A DNA stretch of 64,000 bases from Halomarinibacterium sedimenti (GTDB taxonomy: Bacteria > Bacteroidota > Bacteroidia > Flavobacteriales > Flavobacteriaceae): contig NZ_JAHWDP010000002.1 in NCBI RefSeq assembly GCF_019312585.1, positions 62,001 to 126,000 on the forward strand, given 5' to 3'. The position numbers and the translations under genes are program-made. Positions 18,075 to 27,897 of this stretch are shown here, piece after piece. Below the pieces are notes generated by a model that saw only the letters and a program-made list of their open reading frames with translations, was not told the DNA's origin and searched no databases. Position 1 is the stretch's first letter. Every line of letters starts with the position of its first letter.

Positions 18075-19463
18075 TTATAGTTTGGCTATGGATTTAATTT
18101 CACTTATAAATCTGTCTGCCAAGGCATCCGCTTCATTCTGTGATTTTGCTTCCGTATAAATTCGAATAATAGGCTCTGTATTAGATTTTCGAAGATGCAC
18201 CCAATTCTCAGGAAAATCTATTTTCACCCCATCGATAGTACTAATTTTTTCTGAAGTATAGTTACTTTCTATGGCTTTAAGAATGCCATCTACATCCAAT
18301 TGTGGTGTAAGTTCAATTTTCTTTTTACTCATAAAATAAGAAGGATACTGCTTTCTCAATTCACTAACAGAACAATTCTTTTGAGCTAAATGACTTAAAA
18401 AAAGTGCAATTCCTACCAGACTATCTCTTCCGTAATGCAATTCTGGGTAAATTATTCCACCGTTCCCTTCTCCACCAATAACAGCATGTTCAGCTTTCAT
18501 TTTTTCAACTACATTTACTTCGCCTACGGCACTCGCAAAATACCTTCCCCCGTGTTTTTCAGTCACATCACGAAGCGCTCTTGATGAGGACATATTAGAA
18601 ACCGTATTGCCTTTTTTGTTTTTCAGAATATAATCGGCCACAGCAACGAGTGTGTATTCTTCCCCAAACATATCCCCATTTTCATCTACAAAAGCCAGAC
18701 GATCCACATCTGGATCTACCACAATCCCAAAATCTGCCTTTTCTTCTTTTACTTTACTCATTAAATCACCTAAATGCTCCTTTAAAGGTTCTGGATTGTG
18801 CGGGAATTGCCCATTAGGTGTGCAAAAAAGTTTAACAGTTCTCACTCCTAAAGCATCTAAAAGTAAAGGCACTGCAATTCCTCCTGTAGAATTAACCGCA
18901 TCAACCACCACTTTAAAACCAGCTTTTTTAATCGCTTCTTGATCAACTAAGTCTAACTCAAGTATTTCATCAATATGAATATCGATATATGCTTCATTTT
19001 TCGATATTTCTCCCAAATCATCTACTTCAGCAAATTGGAAATTATCTTTTTCGGCGATATCCAAAATTACTTGTCCAGCCGCAGCGTTTAAAAATTCTCC
19101 TTTAGCATTTAATAATTTAAGGGCATTCCATTGTTTTGGATTATGACTTGCTGTTAAAATGATACCTCCATCAGCATGTTCCATGGCAACCGCCATTTCC
19201 ACAGTTGGAGTGGTTGATAAACCTACGTCTAATACATGAATTCCAAGCCCCACAAGGGTATTCATCACCAATTGCTGAATCATATCGCCAGAAATCCGAG
19301 CATCACGCCCCACAACGACTCTATAATTTTCTTTATTACGTTGCTGTTTTACCCAACTACCATAGGCCGCTGCATATTTAACAGTATCAATTGGGGTAAG
19401 ATTATCCCCAGGCTTTCCACCTATTGTTCCTCGAATTCCTGAAATAGACTTAATTAATGTCAT
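18075..19463 (-). CDS. glmM: Phosphoglucosamine mutase GlmM
   Basis: GlmM converts glucosamine-6-phosphate to glucosamine-1-phosphate for UDP-GlcNAc, the precursor of peptidoglycan and lipid A. The phosphoserine loop TASHNP is at residues 104-109 (S106). The metal loop DPDVDRLAF, the sugar loop GEGNGGIIYP and the phosphate-binding RKSNTEPIIRIYTEA complete the alpha-D-phosphohexomutase set. I use the ATG at 19463, giving 462 residues starting MTLIKSISGIRGTIGG. A longer TTG start at 19481 is open, but that TTG lies inside a perfect -7 promoter box and so cannot be the translated start from that promoter. Confidence 0.93.
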   Translation of the reverse strand: MTLIKSISGIRGTIGGKPGDNLTPIDTVKYAAAYGSWVKQQRNKENYRVVVGRDARISGDMIQQLVMNTLVGLGIHVLDVGLSTTPTVEMAVAMEHADGGIILTASHNPKQWNALKLLNAKGEFLNAAAGQVILDIAEKDNFQFAEVDDLGEISKNEAYIDIHIDEILELDLVDQEAIKKAGFKVVVDAVNSTGGIAVPLLLDALGVRTVKLFCTPNGQFPHNPEPLKEHLGDLMSKVKEEKADFGIVVDPDVDRLAFVDENGDMFGEEYTLVAVADYILKNKKGNTVSNMSSSRALRDVTEKHGGRYFASAVGEVNVVEKMKAEHAVIGGEGNGGIIYPELHYGRDSLVGIALFLSHLAQKNCSVSELRKQYPSYFMSKKKIELTPQLDVDGILKAIESNYTSEKISTIDGVKIDFPENWVHLRKSNTEPIIRIYTEAKSQNEADALADRFISEIKSIAKL

Positions 19464-19478
19464 TATTAAAACTTTTCG

Positions 19479-19486
19479 CAAAGATA
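19479..19486 (-). promoter_or_regulatory. Bacteroidota -7 box for glmM
   Basis: The minus strand reads TATCTTTG, an exact TAnnTTTG match, 15 bp upstream of the ATG at 19463. It decides the start of glmM, because the alternative upstream TTG codon is part of this box. Confidence 0.65.
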
Positions 19487-19531
19487 CTTTTTATGAGCAC
19501 ATTTCTAGGAACGATTTTGTAAATTGTCCAA

Positions 19532-20116
19532 ATGAATTTTCTAGCACATATTTACCTTTCGGGAGATGATGAAGGTGTTATTATTGGTAATTTTATTGCC
19601 GACGGTATAAAAGGGAAAAAGTATAAAGTATTTCCAGAATCCATTCAAAAAGGAATTTTGTTGCACAGAGCAATTGACAGCTATACAGATAAGCATCCCA
19701 TTGTAAAGCAAAGTACCGCAAAACTTCACAAAAATTATGGTCACTACAGCGGAGTCATTGTCGATATTTTATACGATCATTTTTTGGCGAAAAATTGGAA
19801 AAAGTATCACAAAGTTCCCCTTGAAACATTTGTCGAAAATTTTTATGAATTACTCCGAAAAAACTATGAAATACTTCCTACCAGAATTCAAAAAATGATG
19901 CCCATTATGATTTCTCAAAATTGGCTATTAAGTTATGAAACTACCGAAGGAATTGCCAAAATATTGAGTCAGATGAATATTCGAACCAAAGGAAAATCTA
20001 AAATGAATTTAGCTATTTTAGAACTTGAAAAATACTACGATGATTTTGAAGAAGAATTTGAATCATTTTTCACCGAATTAATCTCATACTCTCAAAATAA
20101 ACTTGCTCAACTATGA
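19532..20116 (+). CDS. Acyl carrier protein phosphodiesterase-like protein (AcpH/DUF479 family)
   Basis: The 194-residue protein matches the AcpH family, which removes the 4'-phosphopantetheine group from holo-ACP. Family signatures are MNFLAHIYLSGDDEGVIIGN, the LLHRAIDSYTDKHP segment with its HRxID-type metal residues, and GHYSGVIVDILYDHFLAKNW. HD-like His and Asp residues are present in each. The gene overlaps the gamma-glutamyltransferase gene by 4 bp (ATGA), so the two are probably translated together. It is divergent from glmM, with a 68-bp shared promoter region. Confidence 0.9.
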   Translation: MNFLAHIYLSGDDEGVIIGNFIADGIKGKKYKVFPESIQKGILLHRAIDSYTDKHPIVKQSTAKLHKNYGHYSGVIVDILYDHFLAKNWKKYHKVPLETFVENFYELLRKNYEILPTRIQKMMPIMISQNWLLSYETTEGIAKILSQMNIRTKGKSKMNLAILELEKYYDDFEEEFESFFTELISYSQNKLAQL

Positions 20117-21813
20117 GAATTCAATACTTTATTTTATTTCTATTTCTAGTTATAGGTTGTAAAAATGAAGCCCCAAAACAGCTTGTAGTAGCGGTTAAAA
20201 AACCTGTTATTGCCGAAAAAGCCATGGTGGTTTCGGCTCGTGAAGAAGCATCCAAAGTAGGAATAGAAATTTTACAAAAAGGAGGCAACGCTTTTGATGC
20301 TATGATTGGAACACAATTGGCTTTGGCGGTTGTGTATCCTTATGCAGGAAGCCTAGGAAGTGGTGGATTTATGGTGTATCGTACGGAATATGGCGAAATT
20401 GGAACTTTCGATTATAGAGAAAAAGCACCTTTGGCTGCAACAAAGAATATGTATTTGGACGAACATGGTGAGTTCCTTTCAGAAAAAAGTAAAGTAGGTG
20501 GACTTGCTGTGGGTGTCCCTGGTACCATTGCAGGGATTTTTGCGATACACGAAAAATTAGGATCATTACCTATTGAGGAAATTTTTGAACCCGTCATTAG
20601 ACTTGCCAATAATGGGTTTCCTGTTACCGAACTTCAAGTAAAGCGCTTTCAAGAATTCAAAACTATTTTTGAAGAAGTAAACGGTGAAACTTCTTTATTT
20701 ACCAAAGAGTATAACGTTGGAGATACTCTCAAAAATATAGCCCTAGCCAATACATTAGGTAAGATTGCAAAAAATGGCAGAGCCGAATTTTATCAGGGTG
20801 AAATTGGTAAAATGTTTGTGAATTTTATACAGGCAAAAGGTGGGATTATTACCATGGAAGATTTAAATGCCTACGAAGCCGTTTGGAGAGAACCCATTGT
20901 TTTTAATTACAAGGATCTACGCGTCATTTCGATGCCTCCGCCCTCTAGTGGTGGCGTTTGCTTAGCACAGATTTTAAAAATGGTGGAGCCCTACCCAATT
21001 GTCGAATATGGGCATAATACAGAAAAATATATTCAAGTCATTACAGAAGCAGAACGTCGCGCTTATGCAGATCGAAGTTACTACTTAGGAGATCCTGATT
21101 TTGTATTCAACCCCATTGATTCATTATTGGATGAAAAGTACCTAAAGAATAGAATGTCCTCCTTTACTTTTGAAAAAGCGACCCCTTCCTCTACCATTGG
21201 ATATGGAACTATTTCAGGCTACGAAAGCCCAGAAACCACACATTTTTCTATTGTAGATCAGTTTGGAAATGCCGTATCAAATACTACGACACTTAATTCA
21301 GAATATGGTTCAAAATTATATTCAAACGAACTCGGATTTTTTATGAATAACGAAATGGATGATTTTAGTGCAAAGCCTGGCGAACCTAATATTTATGGTC
21401 TCGTTGGTGGTAAAGCAAACGCCATTGCTCCTCAAAAAAGAATGCTAAGTTCGATGACTCCTACTATTGTGGAAAAAAATGGAGAATTATGGATGGTTGT
21501 CGGTACTCCAGGGGGAGCAACAATTATAACGTCTGTAGCTCAAACTATTTTTAATGTTTATGAATTTAATATGAACATGCAAGAAGCAGTAGATGTTCCT
21601 CGCTTTCATCACCAATGGCTGCCCGATGCCATTCGGTATGAAAAAGATAAATTTCCCCAAAAATTAATTAATAAACTTACACAAAAGGGATATCCTCAAA
21701 ACCTAGACGTTGACCCCATCATTGGAAAAGTAGATGCTATTTTAATTTTACCTAACGGAACGCTTCAAGGGGGTGCAGATAGTCGTGGTGACGATACTGC
21801 TGTAGGATTTTAA
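20113..21813 (+). CDS. ggt: Gamma-glutamyltransferase, lipoprotein form
   Basis: The 566-residue protein has a lipoprotein signal peptide (lipobox VIGC, Cys16), so it is likely periplasmic and membrane-anchored. It is an Ntn-hydrolase proenzyme. The predicted autoprocessing site and catalytic Thr is T375 at the start of TTHFSIVDQFGNAVS. Other landmarks are KGGNAFDAMIGTQLALAVVYP, the MPPPSSGGVCLAQIL loop, and LSSMTPTIVEKNGE with the downstream GTPGGATI. It cleaves gamma-glutamyl bonds of glutathione and related compounds. It is coupled to the AcpH-like gene by a 4-bp overlap. Confidence 0.94.
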   Translation: MRIQYFILFLFLVIGCKNEAPKQLVVAVKKPVIAEKAMVVSAREEASKVGIEILQKGGNAFDAMIGTQLALAVVYPYAGSLGSGGFMVYRTEYGEIGTFDYREKAPLAATKNMYLDEHGEFLSEKSKVGGLAVGVPGTIAGIFAIHEKLGSLPIEEIFEPVIRLANNGFPVTELQVKRFQEFKTIFEEVNGETSLFTKEYNVGDTLKNIALANTLGKIAKNGRAEFYQGEIGKMFVNFIQAKGGIITMEDLNAYEAVWREPIVFNYKDLRVISMPPPSSGGVCLAQILKMVEPYPIVEYGHNTEKYIQVITEAERRAYADRSYYLGDPDFVFNPIDSLLDEKYLKNRMSSFTFEKATPSSTIGYGTISGYESPETTHFSIVDQFGNAVSNTTTLNSEYGSKLYSNELGFFMNNEMDDFSAKPGEPNIYGLVGGKANAIAPQKRMLSSMTPTIVEKNGELWMVVGTPGGATIITSVAQTIFNVYEFNMNMQEAVDVPRFHHQWLPDAIRYEKDKFPQKLINKLTQKGYPQNLDVDPIIGKVDAILILPNGTLQGGADSRGDDTAVGF

Positions 21814-22017
21814 GTACAAACCCCTCAATTCTTGTTTTTTATCGGTAATATTTTACAGATTATCGATTTGTAAGTATTTTACTACATTTTCAATGAATTT
21901 GGACTATTTTTGAATGTTATACCAGTTTCAATGATAGCAATTATTGAAGTTGGTGCACGCGTCGGGGCTTAAAATTTAGACTAACAAACCAACAAAAGAA
22001 AGCAGTTTCACTCAACA

Positions 22018-23031
22018 ATGAAGGGTAAATCGTTCACCAAGGACTTGTATGCCATTATTCCGCTTATAATAAGTGGACTTCTTTGTATTTCTCTCATCTT
22101 TATGCTTTGGCAAAAAGTAGATGCCGATGAAACCTTTACCGAAACACTGAAAAGCGTTTCTACTGTCTTTATAGCTATTAGTGGGTTTTTAGCAGCAATT
22201 ATTATGGTGTATTTAGCTGCGGCAGCTCTTAACTTAAAAAATACTCGTAAAACTGCCATTGATGCTTTGAGTAAAATCACTCAAAAAATGCATCTGTTTC
22301 GAAATATTATAGAAATACTAATAAATTCCAAAATATGGCTTCCAGGTCTCAAAGAATATATTGATGAAGAATTTGCGGGTCTCACTTTTTTTGAAGTGAA
22401 AGAATTCTATAAAGGCAAATCGAAACTTGCCATAGAGTTTCTACAGGAACATCATAATTTTCAGGACACTGAAAATCTTTATCTAGAATTAAAGTCCTTG
22501 TTAATGACAGATCCCAAAGAGAAGCGTCTACCTGAAAATATTAGCTATCCACGAGCTTACAGTAAAGATATCGTGGCAAAATGGATAGAACATAAATGTG
22601 GATCGGGTCTTTGGTATTACTTTGGGTATAAGTATGGTGATTTTAAACAATCTTTAGACTTCAATAATGTTTTTGAAAGGCATCAAGATAAAATTATGAC
22701 CATTGCCAACACCATTGATAATGAAGCTTTTCAGGATTCTTCCTTTAACGAAGTGTTTTTGGCCAAATTGGGAGAATATATGAATAAAGAAGTCATCCCT
22801 AAATTATACCAAGTTCAAGGCGCAACAGAAAAATCCTTACCAGGGATGATGCTCTATCTATATTTCATCTTTTTATTCTTGGTGATTTTCGGAATACTCC
22901 TACCCATTGCACATTTATTATTCAATCTTCACATTGCTTCATTGATTGTTAGTTTCTCATTTGTTTCTAGTATTCTTTTCTTTATTGCAATAAGCTTCTA
23001 TCAATATATCGTACGGGAAGCAAATAGTTAA
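22018..23031 (+). CDS. Unknown four-TM membrane protein
   Basis: I do not recognise a named family. The 337-residue protein has two hydrophobic segments near the N-terminus (about 10-30 and 47-72) and two near the C-terminus (about 277-300 and 306-328). Between them is a soluble region of about 200 residues with few Cys and many Lys, Glu and aromatic residues (ends of the region: KNTRKTAIDALSKITQKMHL and KLYQVQGATEKSLPG). No catalytic motif stands out. It is preceded by about 200 bp without a gene and followed by uvrA on the same strand, so it is probably a single-gene unit. The symmetric two-plus-two arrangement could be that of a sensor or a pore-forming effector, but there is no direct support. 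Confidence 0.7.
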   Translation: MKGKSFTKDLYAIIPLIISGLLCISLIFMLWQKVDADETFTETLKSVSTVFIAISGFLAAIIMVYLAAAALNLKNTRKTAIDALSKITQKMHLFRNIIEILINSKIWLPGLKEYIDEEFAGLTFFEVKEFYKGKSKLAIEFLQEHHNFQDTENLYLELKSLLMTDPKEKRLPENISYPRAYSKDIVAKWIEHKCGSGLWYYFGYKYGDFKQSLDFNNVFERHQDKIMTIANTIDNEAFQDSSFNEVFLAKLGEYMNKEVIPKLYQVQGATEKSLPGMMLYLYFIFLFLVIFGILLPIAHLLFNLHIASLIVSFSFVSSILFFIAISFYQYIVREANS

Positions 23032-23094
23032 ATTTTAACGCCTTCTTTCCTTTTTTTGAATCACCACAAATTATAAATTTTGAAAGCATTTAAG

Positions 23095-23102
23095 TACCTT
23101 TG
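23095..23102 (+). promoter_or_regulatory. Bacteroidota -7 box for uvrA
   Basis: TACCTTTG is an exact TAnnTTTG match ending 6 bp before the ATG at 23109. A possible upstream TTG start (23100) lies within this box, which supports the ATG at 23109. The transcript would be nearly leaderless. Confidence 0.6.
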
Positions 23103-23108
23103 CAAACT

Positions 23109-25940
23109 ATGGCAAAAAACGAAAATGTAATTGAGGTTTTAGGGGCAAGAGTTCATAATTTAAAGAACATAGATATTGAAATTCCTCGTGACGAACTCGT
23201 AGTGATTACAGGGCTTTCAGGGAGTGGAAAATCATCACTTGCATTCGATACTATTTATGCCGAAGGACAACGGCGCTATATTGAAACATTTTCAGCGTAT
23301 GCGCGTCAGTTTTTAGGAAACCTTGAACGCCCCGATGTCGATAAAATTGAAGGTCTCTCCCCTGTTATCGCCATCGAGCAAAAAACAACCAGCCGTAGTC
23401 CACGATCCACCGTTGGCACCATCACAGAAATTTATGATTTCCTTCGGCTTCTTTTTGCAAGAGCCAGTGACGCCTATAGTTATGAAACGGGTGAAAAAAT
23501 GGTAAGCTATAGCGATGAGCAAATAAAACAACTTATACTCGAGGATTTTAACAATAAAAAGGTAAGTATTCTTGCGCCAGTCGTGCGTTCCCGTAAAGGA
23601 CATTATCGTGAACTTTTTGAACAAATCGCCAAACAGGGCTTTGTGAAAGTAAGAGTTGATGGTGAAATTATAGATATCGTAAAGGGAATGCGAATCGATC
23701 GTTACAAAACACATGATATTGAAATTGTAATTGACCGACTTAAAATCACAGAAGAAAGTGATCATAACAAACGATTAACGGAAACCATTCTCACAGCCAT
23801 GTATCATGGAGATGATGTAATGATGGTCATCGATAATGAAACCAACGAGGTTAGGTATTTTAGCAGATCGTTAATGTGCCCAACTAGCGGAATTTCATAT
23901 CCCAATCCAGAGCCCAATAATTTTTCCTTCAATTCACCTAAAGGAATGTGTCCAAACTGTAAGGGTTTAGGAAAATTATACGAGGTAAATCTGGATAAAA
24001 TTGTACCCAATAAAAATCTTTCTATCAAGCAAGGGGCATTAGCACCACAAGGGCCTCAAAAAAGCAATTGGGTTTTTAAGCAATTAGAACTGATTGCACA
24101 TCGATATAACTTTAGCCTAAGCGATCCTTTTTCAAGCATTCCTGAAGAAGCTAAAGAAATTATTTTTTTTGGTGCTAATACGTCCTTCGATGTAGAGTCA
24201 AAAACACTAGGAATTACCCGCAACTATAAAATAGATTTTGAAGGTGTGGCTACGTTTCTACAGAATACTTTTGAAACAAACGAATCGAAATCTTTAAAGC
24301 GTTGGGCAAAGGAGTATATGGACAAAAAGTCTTGCCCAGAATGCAACGGAAGTAGACTAAGAAAGGAATCGCTCAATTTTAGAATAAACGGGAAAAGCAT
24401 CGCAGATCTTGCCGATATGGATATTGAAGAGCTTTCCGATTGGTTTGAAAATATCGAAAAAGAATTAGGTGAAACCCAACTTAAAATTGCTGCCGAAATT
24501 CTGAAAGAGGTTCGGTCTCGATTAAGTTTTCTAACTAATGTGGGTCTTACCTACCTTTCCTTAAACCGAAGTTCAAAATCGCTTTCTGGGGGTGAAGCAC
24601 AACGTATTCGATTAGCCACTCAAATAGGATCGCAACTGGTAGGTGTGCTTTATATTTTGGACGAGCCAAGTATTGGATTACACCAAAAAGACAACCAGAA
24701 GTTAATTCAGTCATTAATTGATTTAAAAAATATAGGAAATTCAGTCATTGTCGTGGAGCACGATAAGGATATGATTGAACATGCCGATTATGTAATCGAC
24801 ATAGGTCCTGCCGCAGGAAAATATGGAGGTGAAATTGTTTCAGTGGGTACGCCTTCAGAAATAAAAAAACACCATACACTCACGGCAGATTATCTTAATG
24901 GCACTAAAGAAATTGCAATTCCTAAAAAAAGACGCAAAGGAAATGGTAAAACCCTCACCTTAAAAGGAGCTAAAGGAAATAATTTAAAAAATGTATCGGT
25001 TTCCTTCCCGCTTGGAACAATGATTGGCGTCACGGGTGTTTCGGGTAGTGGAAAATCTACGCTAGTAAACGAAACCCTCTACCCTATTTTAAATGCGCAT
25101 TTCTTTAATGGTGTTAAAAAACCCATGCCATATTCCTCCATAGATGGTTTAAAACATATCGATAAAGTAATTGATATTAATCAGTCGCCTATTGGAAGAA
25201 CCCCACGTTCCAACCCAGCTACATATACAGGTGTTTTTTCAGAAATTAGAAACTTATTTGCCAAAATTCCGGAGGCAATGATTCGTGGTTATAAACCCGG
25301 TCGTTTTAGCTTTAATGTAAAAGGAGGACGATGTGAAACCTGCCAAGGCGGCGGATTAAAGGTTATTGAAATGAATTTCCTCCCCGATGTGTATGTGGAA
25401 TGTGAAACTTGTCAGGGAAAACGTTTTAACCGAGAAACCCTTGAAGTACGATACAAAGGAAAATCGATTTACGATGTATTGGAGATGACGATTAATGAAG
25501 CTTGTTCCTTTTTTGAGCACATACCAAAAATTTTTAGAAAGCTGAAGACCATTCAGGATGTAGGTCTTGGTTATATTACCCTCGGACAACAATCCACTAC
25601 GCTTTCTGGTGGAGAAGCACAACGAATTAAATTAGCAACCGAGTTATCTAAAAGAGATACGGGAAACACTTTTTACATTCTCGATGAGCCAACCACAGGA
25701 CTTCATTTTGAAGACATTAGAGTCTTGTTATTAGTTTTAGAAAAATTAGTTAACAAAGGAAATACAGTTGTCATTATTGAACATAACTTAGATGTTATTA
25801 AAATTGTAGATTATATTATCGATATAGGCCCTGAAGGAGGAAAAAAAGGCGGAAGGGTAATTGCTGAAGGAACTCCCGAAGAAATTATAAAGAATCCAAA
25901 AAGCTTTACAGCACAATTCCTTAAAAAAGAATTACATTAG
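23109..25940 (+). CDS. uvrA: Excinuclease ABC subunit A (UvrA)
   Basis: UvrA is the damage-recognition ATPase of nucleotide excision repair. From the ATG at 23109 it has 943 residues, the usual length. Two ABC ATPase units are visible: Walker [10 protein letters not shown] near residue 38 and GVSGSGKST in the second half; signature motifs LSGGEAQRI occur twice, each followed by a Walker B-like YILDEPS/YILDEPT. Zinc-finger Cys pairs are present in [16 protein letters not shown] and CETCQGGG ... CETCQG. A 9-bp longer TTG start is possible but overlaps the -7 box. Confidence 0.97.
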   Translation: MAKNENVIEVLGARVHNLKNIDIEIPRDELVVITGLSGSGKSSLAFDTIYAEGQRRYIETFSAYARQFLGNLERPDVDKIEGLSPVIAIEQKTTSRSPRSTVGTITEIYDFLRLLFARASDAYSYETGEKMVSYSDEQIKQLILEDFNNKKVSILAPVVRSRKGHYRELFEQIAKQGFVKVRVDGEIIDIVKGMRIDRYKTHDIEIVIDRLKITEESDHNKRLTETILTAMYHGDDVMMVIDNETNEVRYFSRSLMCPTSGISYPNPEPNNFSFNSPKGMCPNCKGLGKLYEVNLDKIVPNKNLSIKQGALAPQGPQKSNWVFKQLELIAHRYNFSLSDPFSSIPEEAKEIIFFGANTSFDVESKTLGITRNYKIDFEGVATFLQNTFETNESKSLKRWAKEYMDKKSCPECNGSRLRKESLNFRINGKSIADLADMDIEELSDWFENIEKELGETQLKIAAEILKEVRSRLSFLTNVGLTYLSLNRSSKSLSGGEAQRIRLATQIGSQLVGVLYILDEPSIGLHQKDNQKLIQSLIDLKNIGNSVIVVEHDKDMIEHADYVIDIGPAAGKYGGEIVSVGTPSEIKKHHTLTADYLNGTKEIAIPKKRRKGNGKTLTLKGAKGNNLKNVSVSFPLGTMIGVTGVSGSGKSTLVNETLYPILNAHFFNGVKKPMPYSSIDGLKHIDKVIDINQSPIGRTPRSNPATYTGVFSEIRNLFAKIPEAMIRGYKPGRFSFNVKGGRCETCQGGGLKVIEMNFLPDVYVECETCQGKRFNRETLEVRYKGKSIYDVLEMTINEACSFFEHIPKIFRKLKTIQDVGLGYITLGQQSTTLSGGEAQRIKLATELSKRDTGNTFYILDEPTTGLHFEDIRVLLLVLEKLVNKGNTVVIIEHNLDVIKIVDYIIDIGPEGGKKGGRVIAEGTPEEIIKNPKSFTAQFLKKELH

Positions 25941-25956
25941 AAAAAAAGTACGAACA

Positions 25957-26643
25957 ATGAGAAGTGAAAGTAGACATAAAAACTGGAATGAAATAAAAAC
26001 CAACGACTCATGGGCCATTTTTAAAATTATGGGTGAGTTTGTCGAAGGGTACGAAAAATTAAGTAGGATTGGTCCTTGCGTTTCTATTTTTGGTTCGGCA
26101 AGAACCAAAGAAAACCAAGAATATTATCAACTGGCGGTGAGAATTGCGCAAAAGATTACAGAAAATGGCTATGGAATTATCACAGGTGGCGGGCCAGGTA
26201 TCATGGAAGCCGGAAATAGAGGAGCACATTTGGCTGGAGGAACATCGGTGGGATTAAACATTGACTTACCTTTTGAACAACATGACAATCCTTACATTGA
26301 TAAAGATAAAAGTATTGATTTTGACTACTTCTTTGTTAGAAAAGTAATGTTTGTAAAATACTCTCAAGGATTTGTGGTCATGCCAGGAGGATTTGGGACA
26401 CTTGACGAACTTTTTGAAGCCATCACGCTAATCCAAACACATAAAATAGACCGTTTCCCTATTATTTTAGTGGGAACGGAGTTTTGGAACGGACTTTTGG
26501 ATTGGATTAAAAAAACACTCGTTTCGGAAGGAAATATAAGCCCTCAAGATATCGATTTAATAAATTTAGTAGATACCGAAGATGAAGTTTTAGAGATTTT
26601 AAATGACTTCTATAAAGAATTTGATTTAAGTCCTAACTTCTAG
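25957..26643 (+). CDS. LOG family protein (TIGR00730 Rossmann fold)
   Basis: The 228-residue protein has the two signatures of the LOG/lysine-decarboxylase-like family: GGGPGIMEAGNRGA (about residues 72-85) and PGGFGTLDELFEA (about 143-155). Plant and actinobacterial members are cytokinin nucleoside 5'-monophosphate phosphoribohydrolases, releasing free base from nucleotide; related proteins (PpnN) cleave nucleotides in general. The Arg/Glu residues of these motifs that form the active site are present. It is 16 bp downstream of uvrA and may share its transcript. The natural substrate is not known. Confidence 0.92.
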   Translation: MRSESRHKNWNEIKTNDSWAIFKIMGEFVEGYEKLSRIGPCVSIFGSARTKENQEYYQLAVRIAQKITENGYGIITGGGPGIMEAGNRGAHLAGGTSVGLNIDLPFEQHDNPYIDKDKSIDFDYFFVRKVMFVKYSQGFVVMPGGFGTLDELFEAITLIQTHKIDRFPIILVGTEFWNGLLDWIKKTLVSEGNISPQDIDLINLVDTEDEVLEILNDFYKEFDLSPNF

Positions 26644-26657
26644 GAATACTCCAATGC

Positions 26658-27896
26658 ATGATTAAAAAAATAACGTTTACTTTTTTCTTTCTTCTGCCAT
26701 GGTGGCTTTTATCACAAAGCACCCTAAAAACAATGTTTTATAACCTTTTGGAATTTCCAGAGGCAAATCCGCAAAATAGAGAATTAATCTTGGGTGAAAT
26801 TCTAAATGAATACACACCCGACATCTTTATGATATGTGAATTACAAAGTGGGTTTGGTGCTGATTTGATCTTAAACGATGCACTAAATACCAATGAAAAT
26901 CTTTATAAAAGGGCAATGTTTGTACCTAATCAATCAGGAGGTGCCAATTTGCAGCAAATGCTTTACTATAGAAAAGATAAGTTCCTGCTAGAAGCCGAAG
27001 AAGTAATCCAAACAAATATTAGGGACATCAATCATTATACATTAAAGTTAAGTACAGAGGATATACTAACAAACCCTGTCCTTATCGAAATATTCGTATC
27101 ACATCTTAAGTCCAGTCAGGGAGGTGCAAACGAACAGCTACGTCTAGAAATGGTGCAAGAATTTACAAACCGTTTAGAGACTTTAGACCCAAATACCTTT
27201 GTTATTTTTGCAGGAGATTTTAATTTGTATTCATCCACAGAACCTGCTTACATTGAGTTACTAGATCCCACCAATGCTATTGTCATGGCAGATCCTATCG
27301 ACACACCTGGTGCATGGAGTACTAATATTAATTTTCAAGATATCCATACTCAAAGTACTCGTGTAAGTTCTGGCCCTTTTGGTGCTGGTGCTGGGGGTGG
27401 ATTGGATGATAGGTTCGATTTTATTTTGGTTTCAGAAAATATGTTGTCAAATCCAACACTTCGCTATATCCCAGATACCTATAAAGCCTTTGGAAATAAT
27501 GGAAATTGTTTCGATTTAAGTATTAATGATAGTAACTGTAGTGGATTTTATTCTGAAACACTTAGAGAGAATTTGTATAATATGAGTGATCATTTACCAA
27601 TTGTAATGGATCTGGAAACCAATGAAGAAATTGTCATTTTAAACACTCCTGCTTTAGCTAAAAAAAATAATATCTATTTAGAAAACACAATTGTTTCCGA
27701 AAAATTAAAAATAGTAATTCCCAATGCCACTCCAATTCAGTTTTGGATTGTAAACTCTATGGGGCAAATTATAAGCGAATTTAATTCGGAAGGTGGGGAA
27801 AATCTAGAATGGGATGTTTCATATTTACCAACTGGGCTCTATTTTTTGAAGTTTAACGCTCAAAATAATACCCCTATAAAATTTATTAAACAATAG
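26658..27896 (+). CDS. Secreted endonuclease/exonuclease/phosphatase-family protein with T9SS signal
   Basis: The 412-residue protein has a signal peptide (MIKKITFTFFFLLPWWLLSQ). The EEP fold is indicated by FYNLLEFPEANPQNRE at the start, CELQ, FAGDFNLYSS and the terminal MSDHLPIVMDL motif, which carry the metal-binding Glu/Asp/Asn and catalytic His. It ends in a type A C-terminal sorting domain (WIVNSMGQIISEF ... YLPTGLYFLKF ... PIKFIKQ), so it should leave the cell through the type IX secretion system and be surface-bound or released. Likely roles are nuclease or phosphodiesterase activity. It lies 14 bp downstream of the LOG gene and 1 bp upstream of the next gene. Confidence 0.88.
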   Translation: MIKKITFTFFFLLPWWLLSQSTLKTMFYNLLEFPEANPQNRELILGEILNEYTPDIFMICELQSGFGADLILNDALNTNENLYKRAMFVPNQSGGANLQQMLYYRKDKFLLEAEEVIQTNIRDINHYTLKLSTEDILTNPVLIEIFVSHLKSSQGGANEQLRLEMVQEFTNRLETLDPNTFVIFAGDFNLYSSTEPAYIELLDPTNAIVMADPIDTPGAWSTNINFQDIHTQSTRVSSGPFGAGAGGGLDDRFDFILVSENMLSNPTLRYIPDTYKAFGNNGNCFDLSINDSNCSGFYSETLRENLYNMSDHLPIVMDLETNEEIVILNTPALAKKNNIYLENTIVSEKLKIVIPNATPIQFWIVNSMGQIISEFNSEGGENLEWDVSYLPTGLYFLKFNAQNNTPIKFIKQ

Positions 27897-27897
27897 T

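Noticed and set aside
19464-19481. TTG start extending glmM by six codons
   Set aside because: The TTG is inside a perfect TAnnTTTG -7 box and the ATG at 19463 gives the usual GlmM N-terminus.
23100-23108. TTG start extending uvrA by three codons
   Set aside because: It overlaps the -7 box; [10 protein letters not shown] from 23109 is the usual UvrA start.
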